Assembly: GCF_963675065.1 (NCBI RefSeq)
Contig: NZ_OY775906.1
Location: 3,698,001-3,762,000 of the forward strand
DNA: 64,000 nucleotides
DNA from: an uncultured Draconibacterium sp.
GTDB taxonomy: Bacteria > Bacteroidota > Bacteroidia > Bacteroidales > Prolixibacteraceae
Direction of reading: 5' to 3'
This document shows, one piece after another, positions 18,721 to 26,577 of this stretch. The translations under genes were made by a program, and so were the position numbers. Position 1 is the first letter of the stretch; each line of letters opens with the position of its first letter. A model generated the notes under the pieces. That model did no database searches, was not told the origin of the DNA, and saw only the letters and a program-made list of their open reading frames with translations.

Positions 18721-18855
18721 GCATTATAACGGTCACCCGTAAGTTGTCGGGGCGGATTTCGGAGAGCGTTCCTGTCCGGCAGGACGGAACGATGTTGCGA
18801 GAATCCAGCGAACGACACACCACGAACCCCGCAATGCAATTTACAGTTTGTTACC
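18721..18855. repeat. attC-like / REP-like hairpin spacer, copy D
   Basis: Bounded on the + strand by GCATTATAACGGTCACCCG and GCAATTTACAGTTTGTTACC. The arms GTAAGTTGTCGGGG and CCCCGCAATGCAATTTAC are imperfect complements, and the centre contains the palindrome CCTGTCCGGCAGGACGG. It lies between the repeat lipoprotein and the small acidic gene and shares end sequences with the 16508-16735 spacer. Confidence 0.55.
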
Positions 18856-18864
18856 AGTAGTTTT

Positions 18865-19098
18865 TTAATTCTCCGAATCAATATCTTCTTCTTGAAATAT
18901 CTCAGAAATCTTGCCTAACATTTCATTAAGACTCTGTTCTTCATCTTCTGTCAGGTTATTAAAGTCAGAATCTTCTATTTTATTATTTTCGAGAAGTTGT
19001 TTTACCATTTCGGTATAAGTAAATTCAACAGGAACAGTTCCTTGCTGAATTTTTACTGTAACATCGTTGTTTTCTTCCTTATTGAAAAATAGTTTCAT
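18865..19098 (-). CDS. small acidic protein coupled to the PHP-ATPase gene
   Basis: 77 residues: MKLFFNKEENNDVTVKIQQGTVPVEFTYTEMVKQLLENNKIEDSDFNNLTEDEEQSLNEMLGKISEIFQEEDIDSEN. It is highly acidic in its second half and predicted helical, with no family recognised. Its ATG overlaps the stop of the preceding ATPase gene as TAATG, so translation is coupled and the two products are probably made together. A regulatory or inhibitor partner of the ATPase is a reasonable inference but not shown. Confidence 0.7.
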   Translation of the reverse strand: MKLFFNKEENNDVTVKIQQGTVPVEFTYTEMVKQLLENNKIEDSDFNNLTEDEEQSLNEMLGKISEIFQEEDIDSEN

Positions 19099-21401
19099 TA
19101 TTCTCTAAACTTTTTAAGGTTATATTTTTTAACTCGTTTTTTTATGGAAGACTTGCCTCCATCTGTAGTTGATGCTATTAGGTCAACTACATTTTTATCG
19201 TCAATCATGCCTTCAAGTGGACTAGATTTAATGATGAGTTTATTGTTCTCATTTTTGCAGTAAATAATGTTTTGTGCATCTGCTAACATTGGAATTGTTG
19301 CATTGTGAGAAACTAGGATTATCTGTTTTTTACTTTTAATCTTCTTTACAGCACGAACCAACCCTTTATTTATATAGTCTGTAGCTAAATTATCTTCTGG
19401 CTGGTCTATTATGATTGGAGCACTGTCCTTGTCATACCCTAATATTATATCCAGTATCACGGAGGTTTTCCAGCCCGGACTTAAATTTTCAAATTTTCTA
19501 TTATCATCTGTTATTATTTTATATTTCTTCTTGTTGAGTTTTTCAAAATCCGAATAAATCTTATTTTCAAAGTCATCATAATTATGAACTTTCGGATTTT
19601 TCTTTTTTAGGTTTTCATCAAATAGAATCTCTGGAGAAATACCATTGAAATTTGTAATCTTTGTTTTTAGATAATGGTTAACAACTTCTACAAATTTCTC
19701 TTTATTCAAAATGAAATCATTTTCAATGTAAAGAGTATGCCCCATTGATTCAATTTCTTCTGAATCAAAATTTAATGAATAGTTTGATATGGAATTTAAT
19801 GTCCTATAAAATTTGCGGTATTCTCTAACATACCTTTTTAGGGAATCAAGGAGTTTATTAAAATTTTGCTTTTTAGTTTGGTCTTCTATGTTTGAGTGTT
19901 TTAACTGTTGATTGTACTCATCTTGATTCGATTCAAGTAATAGCCTAACCTTTTTTTCCTTATCTGAAATAGATAGAACTGAGTTTAATTCATTTTTTAG
20001 TTTTTCTATGGAGGTAGAATCATGATTGATAAAAGGATATTTTGATAAAAAGCTTTCCAAAGAATCTAATGTTTGAACATATTCATCAAATATTGCTTTT
20101 GAGAAACGAAGTTTCTCTATTTCAATCTCTGTAGGTTGTAAATTATCGAAAACATTTGTTTCTAAATTTACTTTGGTTATTAACCTTGATATTATAGGAA
20201 TCGCATTTAAGGTTTTTGTTTCTTCCTCTAAAGTTTTAACACAACTGATTAATTCTTGAATATTTTTTTTGAAATCTCTGAGACCGTTATTAATGCTTAG
20301 TTTGATATCATCATCTCCTGGAAATACTCGTTTTATAATTTCAATATCTTCAATTTTATCATCACTGATGTTGTTTACAACCGCAGATATATAATTTTGA
20401 GAAAGAAAATGAGGTATCATTCTTGAAGGATTGACAACATTCATTTTGTCAATTTCATATTGCCCATAAATTGATTTATCCGTTTTGTTACTCAATACTT
20501 TGACGATTGAGTCAACCAATAACGTTTTTCCACTAGATGAACCTCCAATAACAACATTTAATCCCGAAGTTAAAGTAACATCTACATCAATATTTTCCCT
20601 TTTATGCAAAACCGATTGAATGTTTTCTGAATAGAATTTCGGCTTGATGTCAGAGCAAATGAGTCTTGATTGTTCAGATAATGAAAGTCTGAGTCCATTA
20701 AATGTAGGTTCTGCAAGCATCCATGTAGGTTTAAATGGATTCTTGTCTTTTCCATTTGGATAAACATTTGGGTTATAATTGTCACTGCATGTGATTAGGT
20801 TTACAAATTCATTTATACCTAATTTTTTAAAATATTCTTGTGTCCTTTCTAAACCATTGTCTCCCCGGGCTGTAAAACCATCAAAATGGTTGTAATAAAC
20901 ATTTCTTTCTAAAGTACTGTCAAGTTGTGTTTCCTTAGGAATAGAAGTATTAAAAGTTGCATGGGATTGTCCTCCGTGAGGTAATAGCATAAACTCATAA
21001 GCGTCAAATTTATTTATAATGTCTTGAATTGTTGGAATCGATGAATCAGTTTTTTCTACAACTTTATTAGGATATAATTCATTCAATTTATCGTTGATGT
21101 CATCTATCCTAAATTCTGTAATCTCATCTAAATCAAAATAAATATGACAATGATAGGCTGGACAACCATCATAGTTTCTAATATGAAGCTCTACCCCCAA
21201 AATAATATTTAAATTTAGTGACTTTGCTTTTAGATAAGCACTTTTATTGACCATGTTATGGTCGGTAATAGAAATGAGAAACTCAGAATTATTATTGAAT
21301 TCTTTTATTTTTTCAACCAAAGTCTCTAAATCATAATCTGCATTTTCCTTATTCGGGTCATCGGAAGTATGAATATGTGTATCCAGATAAATCGGGTTCA
21401 T
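19098..21401 (-). CDS. PHP-domain nuclease/phosphoesterase fused to ABC-type ATPase (TrlF-like)
   Basis: 767 residues. The N-terminal PHP domain is metal-binding: DTHIHTSD with His9 and His11, ITDHN near 47, GVELHI near 69-74, PHGG near 141 and a late CSDNYNP. An SMC/RecF-like ATPase follows: Walker A GGSSSGKT at 286-293, a long coiled-coil middle (about 370-620), a signature-like LSPGWKTSVILDIILG, Walker B PIIIDQPEDNL and the switch LVSHN. The same build is seen in ATPases annotated TrlF-like. Related nuclease-ABC fusions often act in anti-phage or tRNA-cutting systems (inference for this gene). It heads a two-gene unit with the coupled 77-residue protein and is A/T-rich, suggesting transfer. 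Confidence 0.85.
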   Translation of the reverse strand: MNPIYLDTHIHTSDDPNKENADYDLETLVEKIKEFNNNSEFLISITDHNMVNKSAYLKAKSLNLNIILGVELHIRNYDGCPAYHCHIYFDLDEITEFRIDDINDKLNELYPNKVVEKTDSSIPTIQDIINKFDAYEFMLLPHGGQSHATFNTSIPKETQLDSTLERNVYYNHFDGFTARGDNGLERTQEYFKKLGINEFVNLITCSDNYNPNVYPNGKDKNPFKPTWMLAEPTFNGLRLSLSEQSRLICSDIKPKFYSENIQSVLHKRENIDVDVTLTSGLNVVIGGSSSGKTLLVDSIVKVLSNKTDKSIYGQYEIDKMNVVNPSRMIPHFLSQNYISAVVNNISDDKIEDIEIIKRVFPGDDDIKLSINNGLRDFKKNIQELISCVKTLEEETKTLNAIPIISRLITKVNLETNVFDNLQPTEIEIEKLRFSKAIFDEYVQTLDSLESFLSKYPFINHDSTSIEKLKNELNSVLSISDKEKKVRLLLESNQDEYNQQLKHSNIEDQTKKQNFNKLLDSLKRYVREYRKFYRTLNSISNYSLNFDSEEIESMGHTLYIENDFILNKEKFVEVVNHYLKTKITNFNGISPEILFDENLKKKNPKVHNYDDFENKIYSDFEKLNKKKYKIITDDNRKFENLSPGWKTSVILDIILGYDKDSAPIIIDQPEDNLATDYINKGLVRAVKKIKSKKQIILVSHNATIPMLADAQNIIYCKNENNKLIIKSSPLEGMIDDKNVVDLIASTTDGGKSSIKKRVKKYNLKKFRE

Positions 21402-21441
21402 GGTTATTTCGTTTTTTTAAAATTACTGGTAACATATGTGG

Positions 21442-21511
21442 AACCCAAAACTTTGGGTTATTTCTCTATTGTCACTTTGGGTTATAACGCCATTTTGGGT
21501 GTATAACCCAA
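21442..21511. promoter_or_regulatory. hairpins with repeated TTTGGGTTAT motif upstream of the PHP-ATPase gene
   Basis: AACCCAAAACTTTGGGTT (21442-21459) and TTTTGGGTGTATAACCCAA (from 21493) are inverted repeats of the same word, with a further CTTTGGGTTATAAC between them. They begin 41 bases before the ATPase start codon. They could be operator sites or a recombination site. Confidence 0.45.
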
Positions 21512-21654
21512 CTTTTTGTATAAATGTTATAGCTGAGTGAGTATTCAACGGTTATGGTTTTTATTGAGAGTTAAAGTTAGCATAATAAAAAAATAAAACA
21601 ACACTGGTTTAAATCCTCACATATGGTTTATCTCTCAGTATATAAATACTTAGT

Positions 21655-21780
21655 ATCGGGGCCTAAAGCCCCACTTTAGAAGCTGAACTAACCCCGGCAT
21701 TAATGCCGGGGTTAAGCATAGCCCGGCAGAACAGGGCTTTAGCCCGTAAGGCTTAATGCAGGCGGGTTTTCGAAAACCTA
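21655..21780. repeat. cluster of four perfect short palindromes (REP-like)
   Basis: In 126 bases: GGGGCCTAAAGCCCC (21658-21672), AACCCCGGCATTAATGCC and its mirror (24 bases, 21690-21713), GGGCTTTAGCCC (21734-21745) and GGTTTTCGAAAACC (21765-21778). It lies in the 672-base gap 21402-22073 between the ATPase and the activase gene. No coding sequence is convincing there. REP-type elements mobilised by IS200-like RAYT transposases are a good match in style; no RAYT gene is in the window. Confidence 0.6.
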
Positions 21781-22073
21781 ATGTTGCAAAAAACAGCTAA
21801 CTGTCTGACTACAAGAGATCCCCAGAGCGCTATTTGTAACTTTCGCAGGGCTACGAAAGCTTCCCGGAGTGCTATTTACTGCTTTAATTATTTTCCTGCC
21901 GGAGGCCTTCATCTTTGCCTTAAAGCAAAGACGAAGCAGAAAGTTCAAGGCTGCTTATGTTTGGTGCTTCTATTCAATATTGAAACTTGTAGGTGGATAT
22001 TTTCAACTTCTCCACCTACTTTTACGGGTGATCCAACTTATACGGATCGGAGCCCATGTCGGAAAAACTTTTC

Positions 22074-22982
22074 CTATCCCCCAATCTCAGCCTCAATACC
22101 AGATTTTTGGAATATCGCCAACGCCCGGTTTTGTTCCTCTTCGGTGGGCTCTTCCATATTAAACGCGTTGTACTTCGATCCCAGCTTATTGTATTTGTTA
22201 GCCGCAATATTGTGGTAGGGCAACAAGTTTACCTCCGGTTTTTTGCCCGGTAAGGCAGCAATAAACTCCGCCATTTCGGTAAGCGTGTTATGGTCGGCAT
22301 TTACATTGCGGATAAACGGCACACGTATATTGATGTTCGCACCACTTTCGGCCAGCACCCGAAGGTTTTTCAGGATCAACTTGTTGCTTACGCCTGTCCA
22401 TTTTTTGTGTTTGGCCTCATCCATCAGCTTTAGATCGAACAGAAAAAGTTCGGTTCGTTTAGCCACTTCAAGCAAAGTATCGGTGTCGGCAAATCCGCAG
22501 GTATCAACGGTGCGGTGTAGTTTACTTTCGCCACAGGCATCCAGCATCTGTAGCAGAAACTCCGGGTGCATCAAGGGCTCACCTCCTGAAAAGGTAACGC
22601 CACCACCCGACTGATCGATGTGAATACGTTCGCGTTCGATGATCTGCATCAGCTCCTCCACCTCGTAGGGCCGCCCCGACATTTCGATGGCTTTTGTGGG
22701 GCATACATCGGCACAAATACCGCAAAGGGTACAGGCCTGGTAGTCGGTAACAATTCCTTTTGGCGTAAGTGTAAGCGCATCTTCCGGGCACATCTTTGTA
22801 CACTCCTGCGCCCCGATACATTTCGATTCGGTATACAGCTTTTGTACACCCGGCGACTGGCTCTCGGGATTATGACACCAACTACAACTTAACGGGCATC
22901 CTTTCATAAATAGGGTGATGCGAATCCCCGGCCCGTCGTTAATGGCGTATCGTTTTATATCGAATATTAGTGGTTGATTCAT
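22074..22982 (-). CDS. glycyl-radical enzyme activating protein (radical SAM), probable HypD activase
   Basis: The open frame reaches 23021, but the ATG at 22982 (MNQPLIFDIKRYAINDGPG) gives the usual start; 302 residues. CPLSCSWC holds the radical-SAM [4Fe-4S] cysteines (CxxxCxxC). An inserted ferredoxin-like domain carries two more clusters (CIGAQECTKMCPEDAL and CTLCGICADVCP), as in activases other than the short PflA. GGVTFSGGEPLMHPEF is the SAM-binding GGE region, and DLKLMDEAKHKKWTG is also typical. It installs the glycyl radical on its partner, here most likely the HypD at 23497-25956 on the same strand. The partners are separated by a repeat carrying a GIY-YIG gene. Confidence 0.9.
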   Translation of the reverse strand: MNQPLIFDIKRYAINDGPGIRITLFMKGCPLSCSWCHNPESQSPGVQKLYTESKCIGAQECTKMCPEDALTLTPKGIVTDYQACTLCGICADVCPTKAIEMSGRPYEVEELMQIIERERIHIDQSGGGVTFSGGEPLMHPEFLLQMLDACGESKLHRTVDTCGFADTDTLLEVAKRTELFLFDLKLMDEAKHKKWTGVSNKLILKNLRVLAESGANINIRVPFIRNVNADHNTLTEMAEFIAALPGKKPEVNLLPYHNIAANKYNKLGSKYNAFNMEEPTEEEQNRALAIFQKSGIEAEIGG

Positions 22983-23015
22983 CCTTTTGTTAGCATTTCG
23001 TACTGAGCCATTTTC

Positions 23016-23409
23016 TGTCATTTCGACGACAGGAGAAATCTGTCTCTACAACGCATCATAAATCTGAGAATTCAGAAACTTCCAATCAGGATTCCTTTTA
23101 TCTATCAGGTTTTCCTTTTTCTCTCTTCTCCATTTCTTTATTTCCTTTTCCCTGCCAATAGCGTCATCAATATTTTGAAAATGTTCGTAATAAACGAGAA
23201 AATGGCAATTGTATTTTTTAGTAAATCCTGGTATTAATCCGTTTTCATGTTCATAAACTCTTCTTTGTAAGTCGTTTGTAACTCCAATATAGAGAACAGT
23301 CTTGTTTTTGTTTGTAACGATGTAAACGAAATAATTATGGTCTCTCATTTGATAAAAACTTTCAATTTCCTGGAACAGATTTCTCAGTCGTGCCTCCTTC
23401 GAAATGACA
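23016..23409. mobile_element. palindromic repeat carrying a GIY-YIG nuclease gene in its loop
   Basis: The left arm 23016-23043 runs TGTCATTTCGACGACAGG to AGAAATCTGT. The right arm 23375-23409 runs ACAGATTTCTCAGTCG to TTCGAAATGACA. The arms are inverted complements at both ends (TGTCATTTCGA and AGAAATCTGT), and a complete GIY-YIG gene fills the space between them: its stop is 2 bases from the left arm and its start 26 bases from the right. Bare versions of the same palindrome lie at 23422-23494 and 57796-57879. Confidence 0.7.
23046..23348 (-). CDS. GIY-YIG nuclease domain protein
   Basis: 100 residues: YFVYIVTNKNKTVLYIGVTNDLQRR contains the GIY-like YIV and the YIG motif followed by the catalytic-arginine segment RRVYEHENG; later YNCHFLVYYE, AIGREKEIKKWRREKK and the metal-ligand glutamate in REKEIK. 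Stand-alone members of this subfamily are about 80-100 residues and are predicted endonucleases of unknown target. It lies between hypD and its activase, on the same strand, inside a palindromic repeat. It is probably a passenger or driver of that repeat and not part of hydroxyproline metabolism. Confidence 0.9.
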   Translation of the reverse strand: MRDHNYFVYIVTNKNKTVLYIGVTNDLQRRVYEHENGLIPGFTKKYNCHFLVYYEHFQNIDDAIGREKEIKKWRREKKENLIDKRNPDWKFLNSQIYDAL

Positions 23410-23421
23410 ATTCAAAGTTTC

Positions 23422-23494
23422 TGTCATTTCGACGATAGGAGAAATCTGATTCAACAAGCAACAGATTTTTCCTCGCATACTCGTCGAAATGACA
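23422..23494. repeat. solo copy of the TGTCATTTCGACGA palindrome
   Basis: TGTCATTTCGACGA, GAAATCTG, a short loop, CAGATTT, TCGTCGAAATGACA: a 73-base imperfect hairpin with 14-bp perfect outer arms. It lies 12 bases from the GIY-YIG-bearing copy and ends 2 bases before the stop of hypD, so it could also act as that gene's terminator stem. Confidence 0.85.
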
Positions 23495-23496
23495 TT

Positions 23497-25956
23497 CTAT
23501 AGCACCTCATTCTGTGTACGGTCAATAACTTCCTGTTGCAGGTCGGCATTCATATCGTTAAAATAATCGCTGTATCCGGCCATACGCACCAGCAGGTCCT
23601 TGTAATCCTCAGGACAAGCCTGCGCTGCCAAAAGCGTAGCCGTATCAACAATATTAAACTGAATGTGGTGACCTCCCAGCGAAAAATAACTGCGGATAAG
23701 ATGCCCCAGTTTCTCCACATCTTTATCGCGTTTTAACAAACTTGGCACAAAACGCAGGTTTAGCAAGGTTCCTCCCGATTTCGACTGGTCGAGTTTCCCC
23801 AACGTGCGAATCACGTTGGTTGGTCCGTGTGTATCGCAACCGTGCGACGGCGAGGTACCATCGGAAATCGATTTCCCCGCAAAGCGCCCGTTTGGTGTAG
23901 CGCCCAGCACCAGCCCAAAATACACGTGGCAGGTGGTTGAAAGCATATTTAAATGAAATACTTCGCCTTTGGTATTCGGTTTTCCTTCAATGGCATCCAG
24001 CAGATCGTTGTACACCTGCACGGCAATGGTATCGGCATATTCGTCGTCGTTACCAAAAAACGGCGTGCGGTTCAGTATGCGCTGACGCAACACTTCTTCG
24101 CCTTCATAATTTTTGGCCACAGCACTAAGAATGGTTTGCATCGGGAAGGTCTTGTCTTCGAAAACATGTTTTTTCAACACCGAAAGACTGTCGGTTACCG
24201 TTGCCAAACCGGTACACTGAATGTAGTTGGTGTTGTAGCGCGGACCACCGTTGTAGTAGTCTTTGCCTTTCGAGATACAATCTTCAATAACCACAGAAAG
24301 GAAGGGCGCCGGTGCATACTTGGCAAACATCTGGTCGATGTAGTTGCTTACGCGTATTTTCTGGTCGACCACAAAATTCAGTTGCTTCAGAAATGCTTCG
24401 TACAACTCATCGAAACTTTTAAAGTTGAGCGGATTGCCTGTTTCAATACCGGCCACTTTTCCGGTTACCGGATCGATACCGTTATTCAGTGTAATCTCCA
24501 GCACCTTCGGAACATTCAGATAACCGGTGAGCAGGTAAGCTTCTTTACCAAAAGCGCCCACTTCTATACAACCACTGCAACCGCCTTCGCGGGCATCCTG
24601 CAGGGTCTTTCCCTGGTTCACCATTTCCTGAATGTACATATCAGGATTAAACACCGACGGATAACCATGTCCCTGACGGATCAGTTTACCGGCAGCCTGT
24701 AAAAACTCGTCGGGAGTTACTTTGGCAATGTGTACCGAGTTACCCGGCTGCAACACATGCAGCTCTTCAATAACTTCCAGCATCATATACGACACTTCAC
24801 TTACGCCGTCGGTTCCATCGGGTTTTACACCTCCGATGTTGATGTTGGTGAAATCGTTAAACGTTCCACTTTCGCGTGCTGTAATTCCCACTTTTGGTGG
24901 CGCGGGATGGTTATTTACTTTTATCCAGAAACAGCTGATCAGCTCTTTTGCCTCATCGCGGGTCAGCGTTCCTTCGGTCAGTTCTTTTTCGTAGAACGGT
25001 GTAAGGTGCTGATCGAAATGTCCCGGATTCATAGCATCCCATCCGTTTAATTCGGTAACGGTTCCGAGGTGCACAAACCAATACATCTGAATGGCTTCCC
25101 AAACGTTTCGTGGCGCGTTGGCAGGTACCCAGCGACACACTTCGGCAATTCGTTTCAGCTCGGCAACACGTTTCGGATCGTTTTCGATTTCTGCCATTTC
25201 TTCAGCCAGATCGGCATGGCGCTCAGCAAAAACAATGGCAGCATCACACGACACATCCATGGCTTTCAACTCCTCCAGCTTTTCGGTGGCTTCCGGGTCG
25301 TTCATAAAATCGAGACGATTGATATGATCGTTGATCTCCCTTTTATAATCGAGCATTCCCTTTTTGTAGATCGCCCCATCAAGCGCAGTATGACCGGGAG
25401 CACGTTGCTCCATAAACTCGGTAAACACACCGGCTTCGTAAGCACGTTGCCACTCCTGCGGAACGTGATTAAAAATACGTTCGCGCATGGTGCGCCCTTC
25501 CCAGTATGGAATTACTTCGCGTTCGTAAGTATCAATATCTTCCTGCGAAATGGTGTATTGTTGCTGATCGCGTGTGTTCAACACATGAAAATCCTCCACA
25601 CTGTGGCAGGTGAGCTCGGGAAAGGTAGGAACCGATTTTGGAACCGGACCACGTTCGGCAACAATCAATTCATCGTCGCCAATATAGATGGTTTTTTGCT
25701 TACAAATTTCAAGAAAATTAAGGGCACGCATCATCGGCTCCGAGTACTTGCCGTAGTTTTCCTTATAAAACGTTGTGGTGATCAGGGCGCGTTCAATCGA
25801 CAGCGACTCCTGTGTTTCAACACTTTGTTTACGTAAACGCTGAATGCGTTCGTTCATGCCGGGACCAATAGTATCGGGATGCGGCGTATAAAAATTACCT
25901 TCGGCGCCAGCCGGGCGCTCGGGTGTCTTTATGGTTGATTCATCTGCAAAAGACAT
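23497..25956 (-). CDS. hypD: trans-4-hydroxy-L-proline dehydratase (glycyl radical enzyme)
   Basis: The frame opens at 25980; the ATG at 25956 is my preferred start (819 residues), and a third ATG at 25857 would remove an N-terminal extension. In numbering from 25980: radical cysteine C471 in GCSGCIEVGAFGKEAY with E473, and glycyl radical G802 in RMAGYSDYF. As I recall Clostridioides difficile HypD, its catalytic residues H160, D278, S334, D339, F340, C434, E436, Y450, T645 and G765 all align here with a constant offset of +37 (H197, D315, S371, D376, F377, C471, E473, Y487, T682, G802). The reaction removes water from hydroxyproline to give 1-pyrroline-5-carboxylate, which is then reduced to proline. 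Oxygen-sensitive, cytosolic. Confidence 0.9.
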   Translation of the reverse strand: MSFADESTIKTPERPAGAEGNFYTPHPDTIGPGMNERIQRLRKQSVETQESLSIERALITTTFYKENYGKYSEPMMRALNFLEICKQKTIYIGDDELIVAERGPVPKSVPTFPELTCHSVEDFHVLNTRDQQQYTISQEDIDTYEREVIPYWEGRTMRERIFNHVPQEWQRAYEAGVFTEFMEQRAPGHTALDGAIYKKGMLDYKREINDHINRLDFMNDPEATEKLEELKAMDVSCDAAIVFAERHADLAEEMAEIENDPKRVAELKRIAEVCRWVPANAPRNVWEAIQMYWFVHLGTVTELNGWDAMNPGHFDQHLTPFYEKELTEGTLTRDEAKELISCFWIKVNNHPAPPKVGITARESGTFNDFTNINIGGVKPDGTDGVSEVSYMMLEVIEELHVLQPGNSVHIAKVTPDEFLQAAGKLIRQGHGYPSVFNPDMYIQEMVNQGKTLQDAREGGCSGCIEVGAFGKEAYLLTGYLNVPKVLEITLNNGIDPVTGKVAGIETGNPLNFKSFDELYEAFLKQLNFVVDQKIRVSNYIDQMFAKYAPAPFLSVVIEDCISKGKDYYNGGPRYNTNYIQCTGLATVTDSLSVLKKHVFEDKTFPMQTILSAVAKNYEGEEVLRQRILNRTPFFGNDDEYADTIAVQVYNDLLDAIEGKPNTKGEVFHLNMLSTTCHVYFGLVLGATPNGRFAGKSISDGTSPSHGCDTHGPTNVIRTLGKLDQSKSGGTLLNLRFVPSLLKRDKDVEKLGHLIRSYFSLGGHHIQFNIVDTATLLAAQACPEDYKDLLVRMAGYSDYFNDMNADLQQEVIDRTQNEVL

Positions 25957-26313
25957 GGTAGATAAAATTAAATTACACAATAAGAAAAGGAAACGGGGTT
26001 AATCCGGAAGGGGATTCTAAGCATATAAGATCCAGCACTCGAACAAGCAACGGTAGCTTACCAGAAGATTTGATATTTTCAATTTCGATGTCACCTGACT
26101 TTTTTAATGCGGTAAATTTAGTTAATTATTAAATCGGCACAAAGAGAAAATTAGCAAGATTAAGAAAATAAATATAACACATCAATCACACAATAACATA
26201 CTAATCAACAACTTATTTACATAACAATCTGGCTTTTTGAAGAGAACTTGCTTGTTCTGCATTTCCTCCTGACAAATTGAATGACCAACATAGTAATTCA
26301 AGATTCTCATATA

Positions 26314-26577
26314 ATGACCAACAAAAATAAATACACTTCTCTGATTTTACTTCTACTCGTTTCAAGTTTGCTTTTTTGATGCCACCCGGAATACGATGCA
26401 ACTTTAGAGGAATTGGATATTGCACTTACACAATACGATGAAGAGCAGGATTTTCTCAACTACAGACTTTTTACCTGGAAGATTCGATCATTTATATTAA
26501 CGATGAAGAATCGGGATGCTCGACGATATGAACTACAAAGCCTGGCTTTCGGTGAAATGAAAATACAACTACGGGTT
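26314..26577 (+). pseudogene. remnant of a lipoprotein gene with in-frame stop
   Basis: An ATG at 26314 opens a perfect lipoprotein signal (MTNKNKYTSLILLLLVSSLLF), then TGA, then, in the same frame, CHPEYDATLEELDIALTQYDEEQDF, with the lipobox cysteine next to the stop. The frame continues to a TAA at 26575-26577, but similarity to a natural C-terminus is lost and a second frame reads EDSIIYINDEESG, suggesting a frameshift. The EYDATLEELD start resembles Bacteroidota DUF6377-type regulators (weak memory). The rest of the gap 25981-26689 is A/T-rich and empty. Confidence 0.4.

Noticed and set aside
19098..21401. PHP-ATPase considered as DNA polymerase III alpha or histidinol phosphatase because of the PHP domain
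   Set aside because: The PHP domain is followed by Walker A, coiled coils, a signature motif and Walker B of an ABC/SMC-type ATPase; no polymerase motifs are present.
21781..22218. 145-residue plus-strand ORF opposite the end of the activase gene
   Set aside because: It overlaps the end of a clear radical-SAM gene, has a cysteine/serine-rich, low-complexity translation and starts in the palindrome cluster; no domain is seen.
23953..24702. 249-residue ORF on the plus strand inside hypD
   Set aside because: Antisense shadow of a G/C-richer gene; rich in His, Phe and Arg with no motif, while the minus strand carries a complete catalytic protein.
25069..25836. 255-residue ORF on the plus strand inside hypD
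   Set aside because: Same reason: antisense shadow of hypD coding sequence.
23497..25956. Glycyl-radical enzyme considered as pyruvate formate-lyase, glycerol dehydratase or choline lyase
   Set aside because: PFL needs two adjacent active-site cysteines, absent here. The residues around the radical Cys and the substrate pocket follow the HypD pattern as recalled.
26213..26425. 70-residue minus-strand ORF
   Set aside because: Overlaps the lipoprotein remnant read on the other strand; no start signal or motif.
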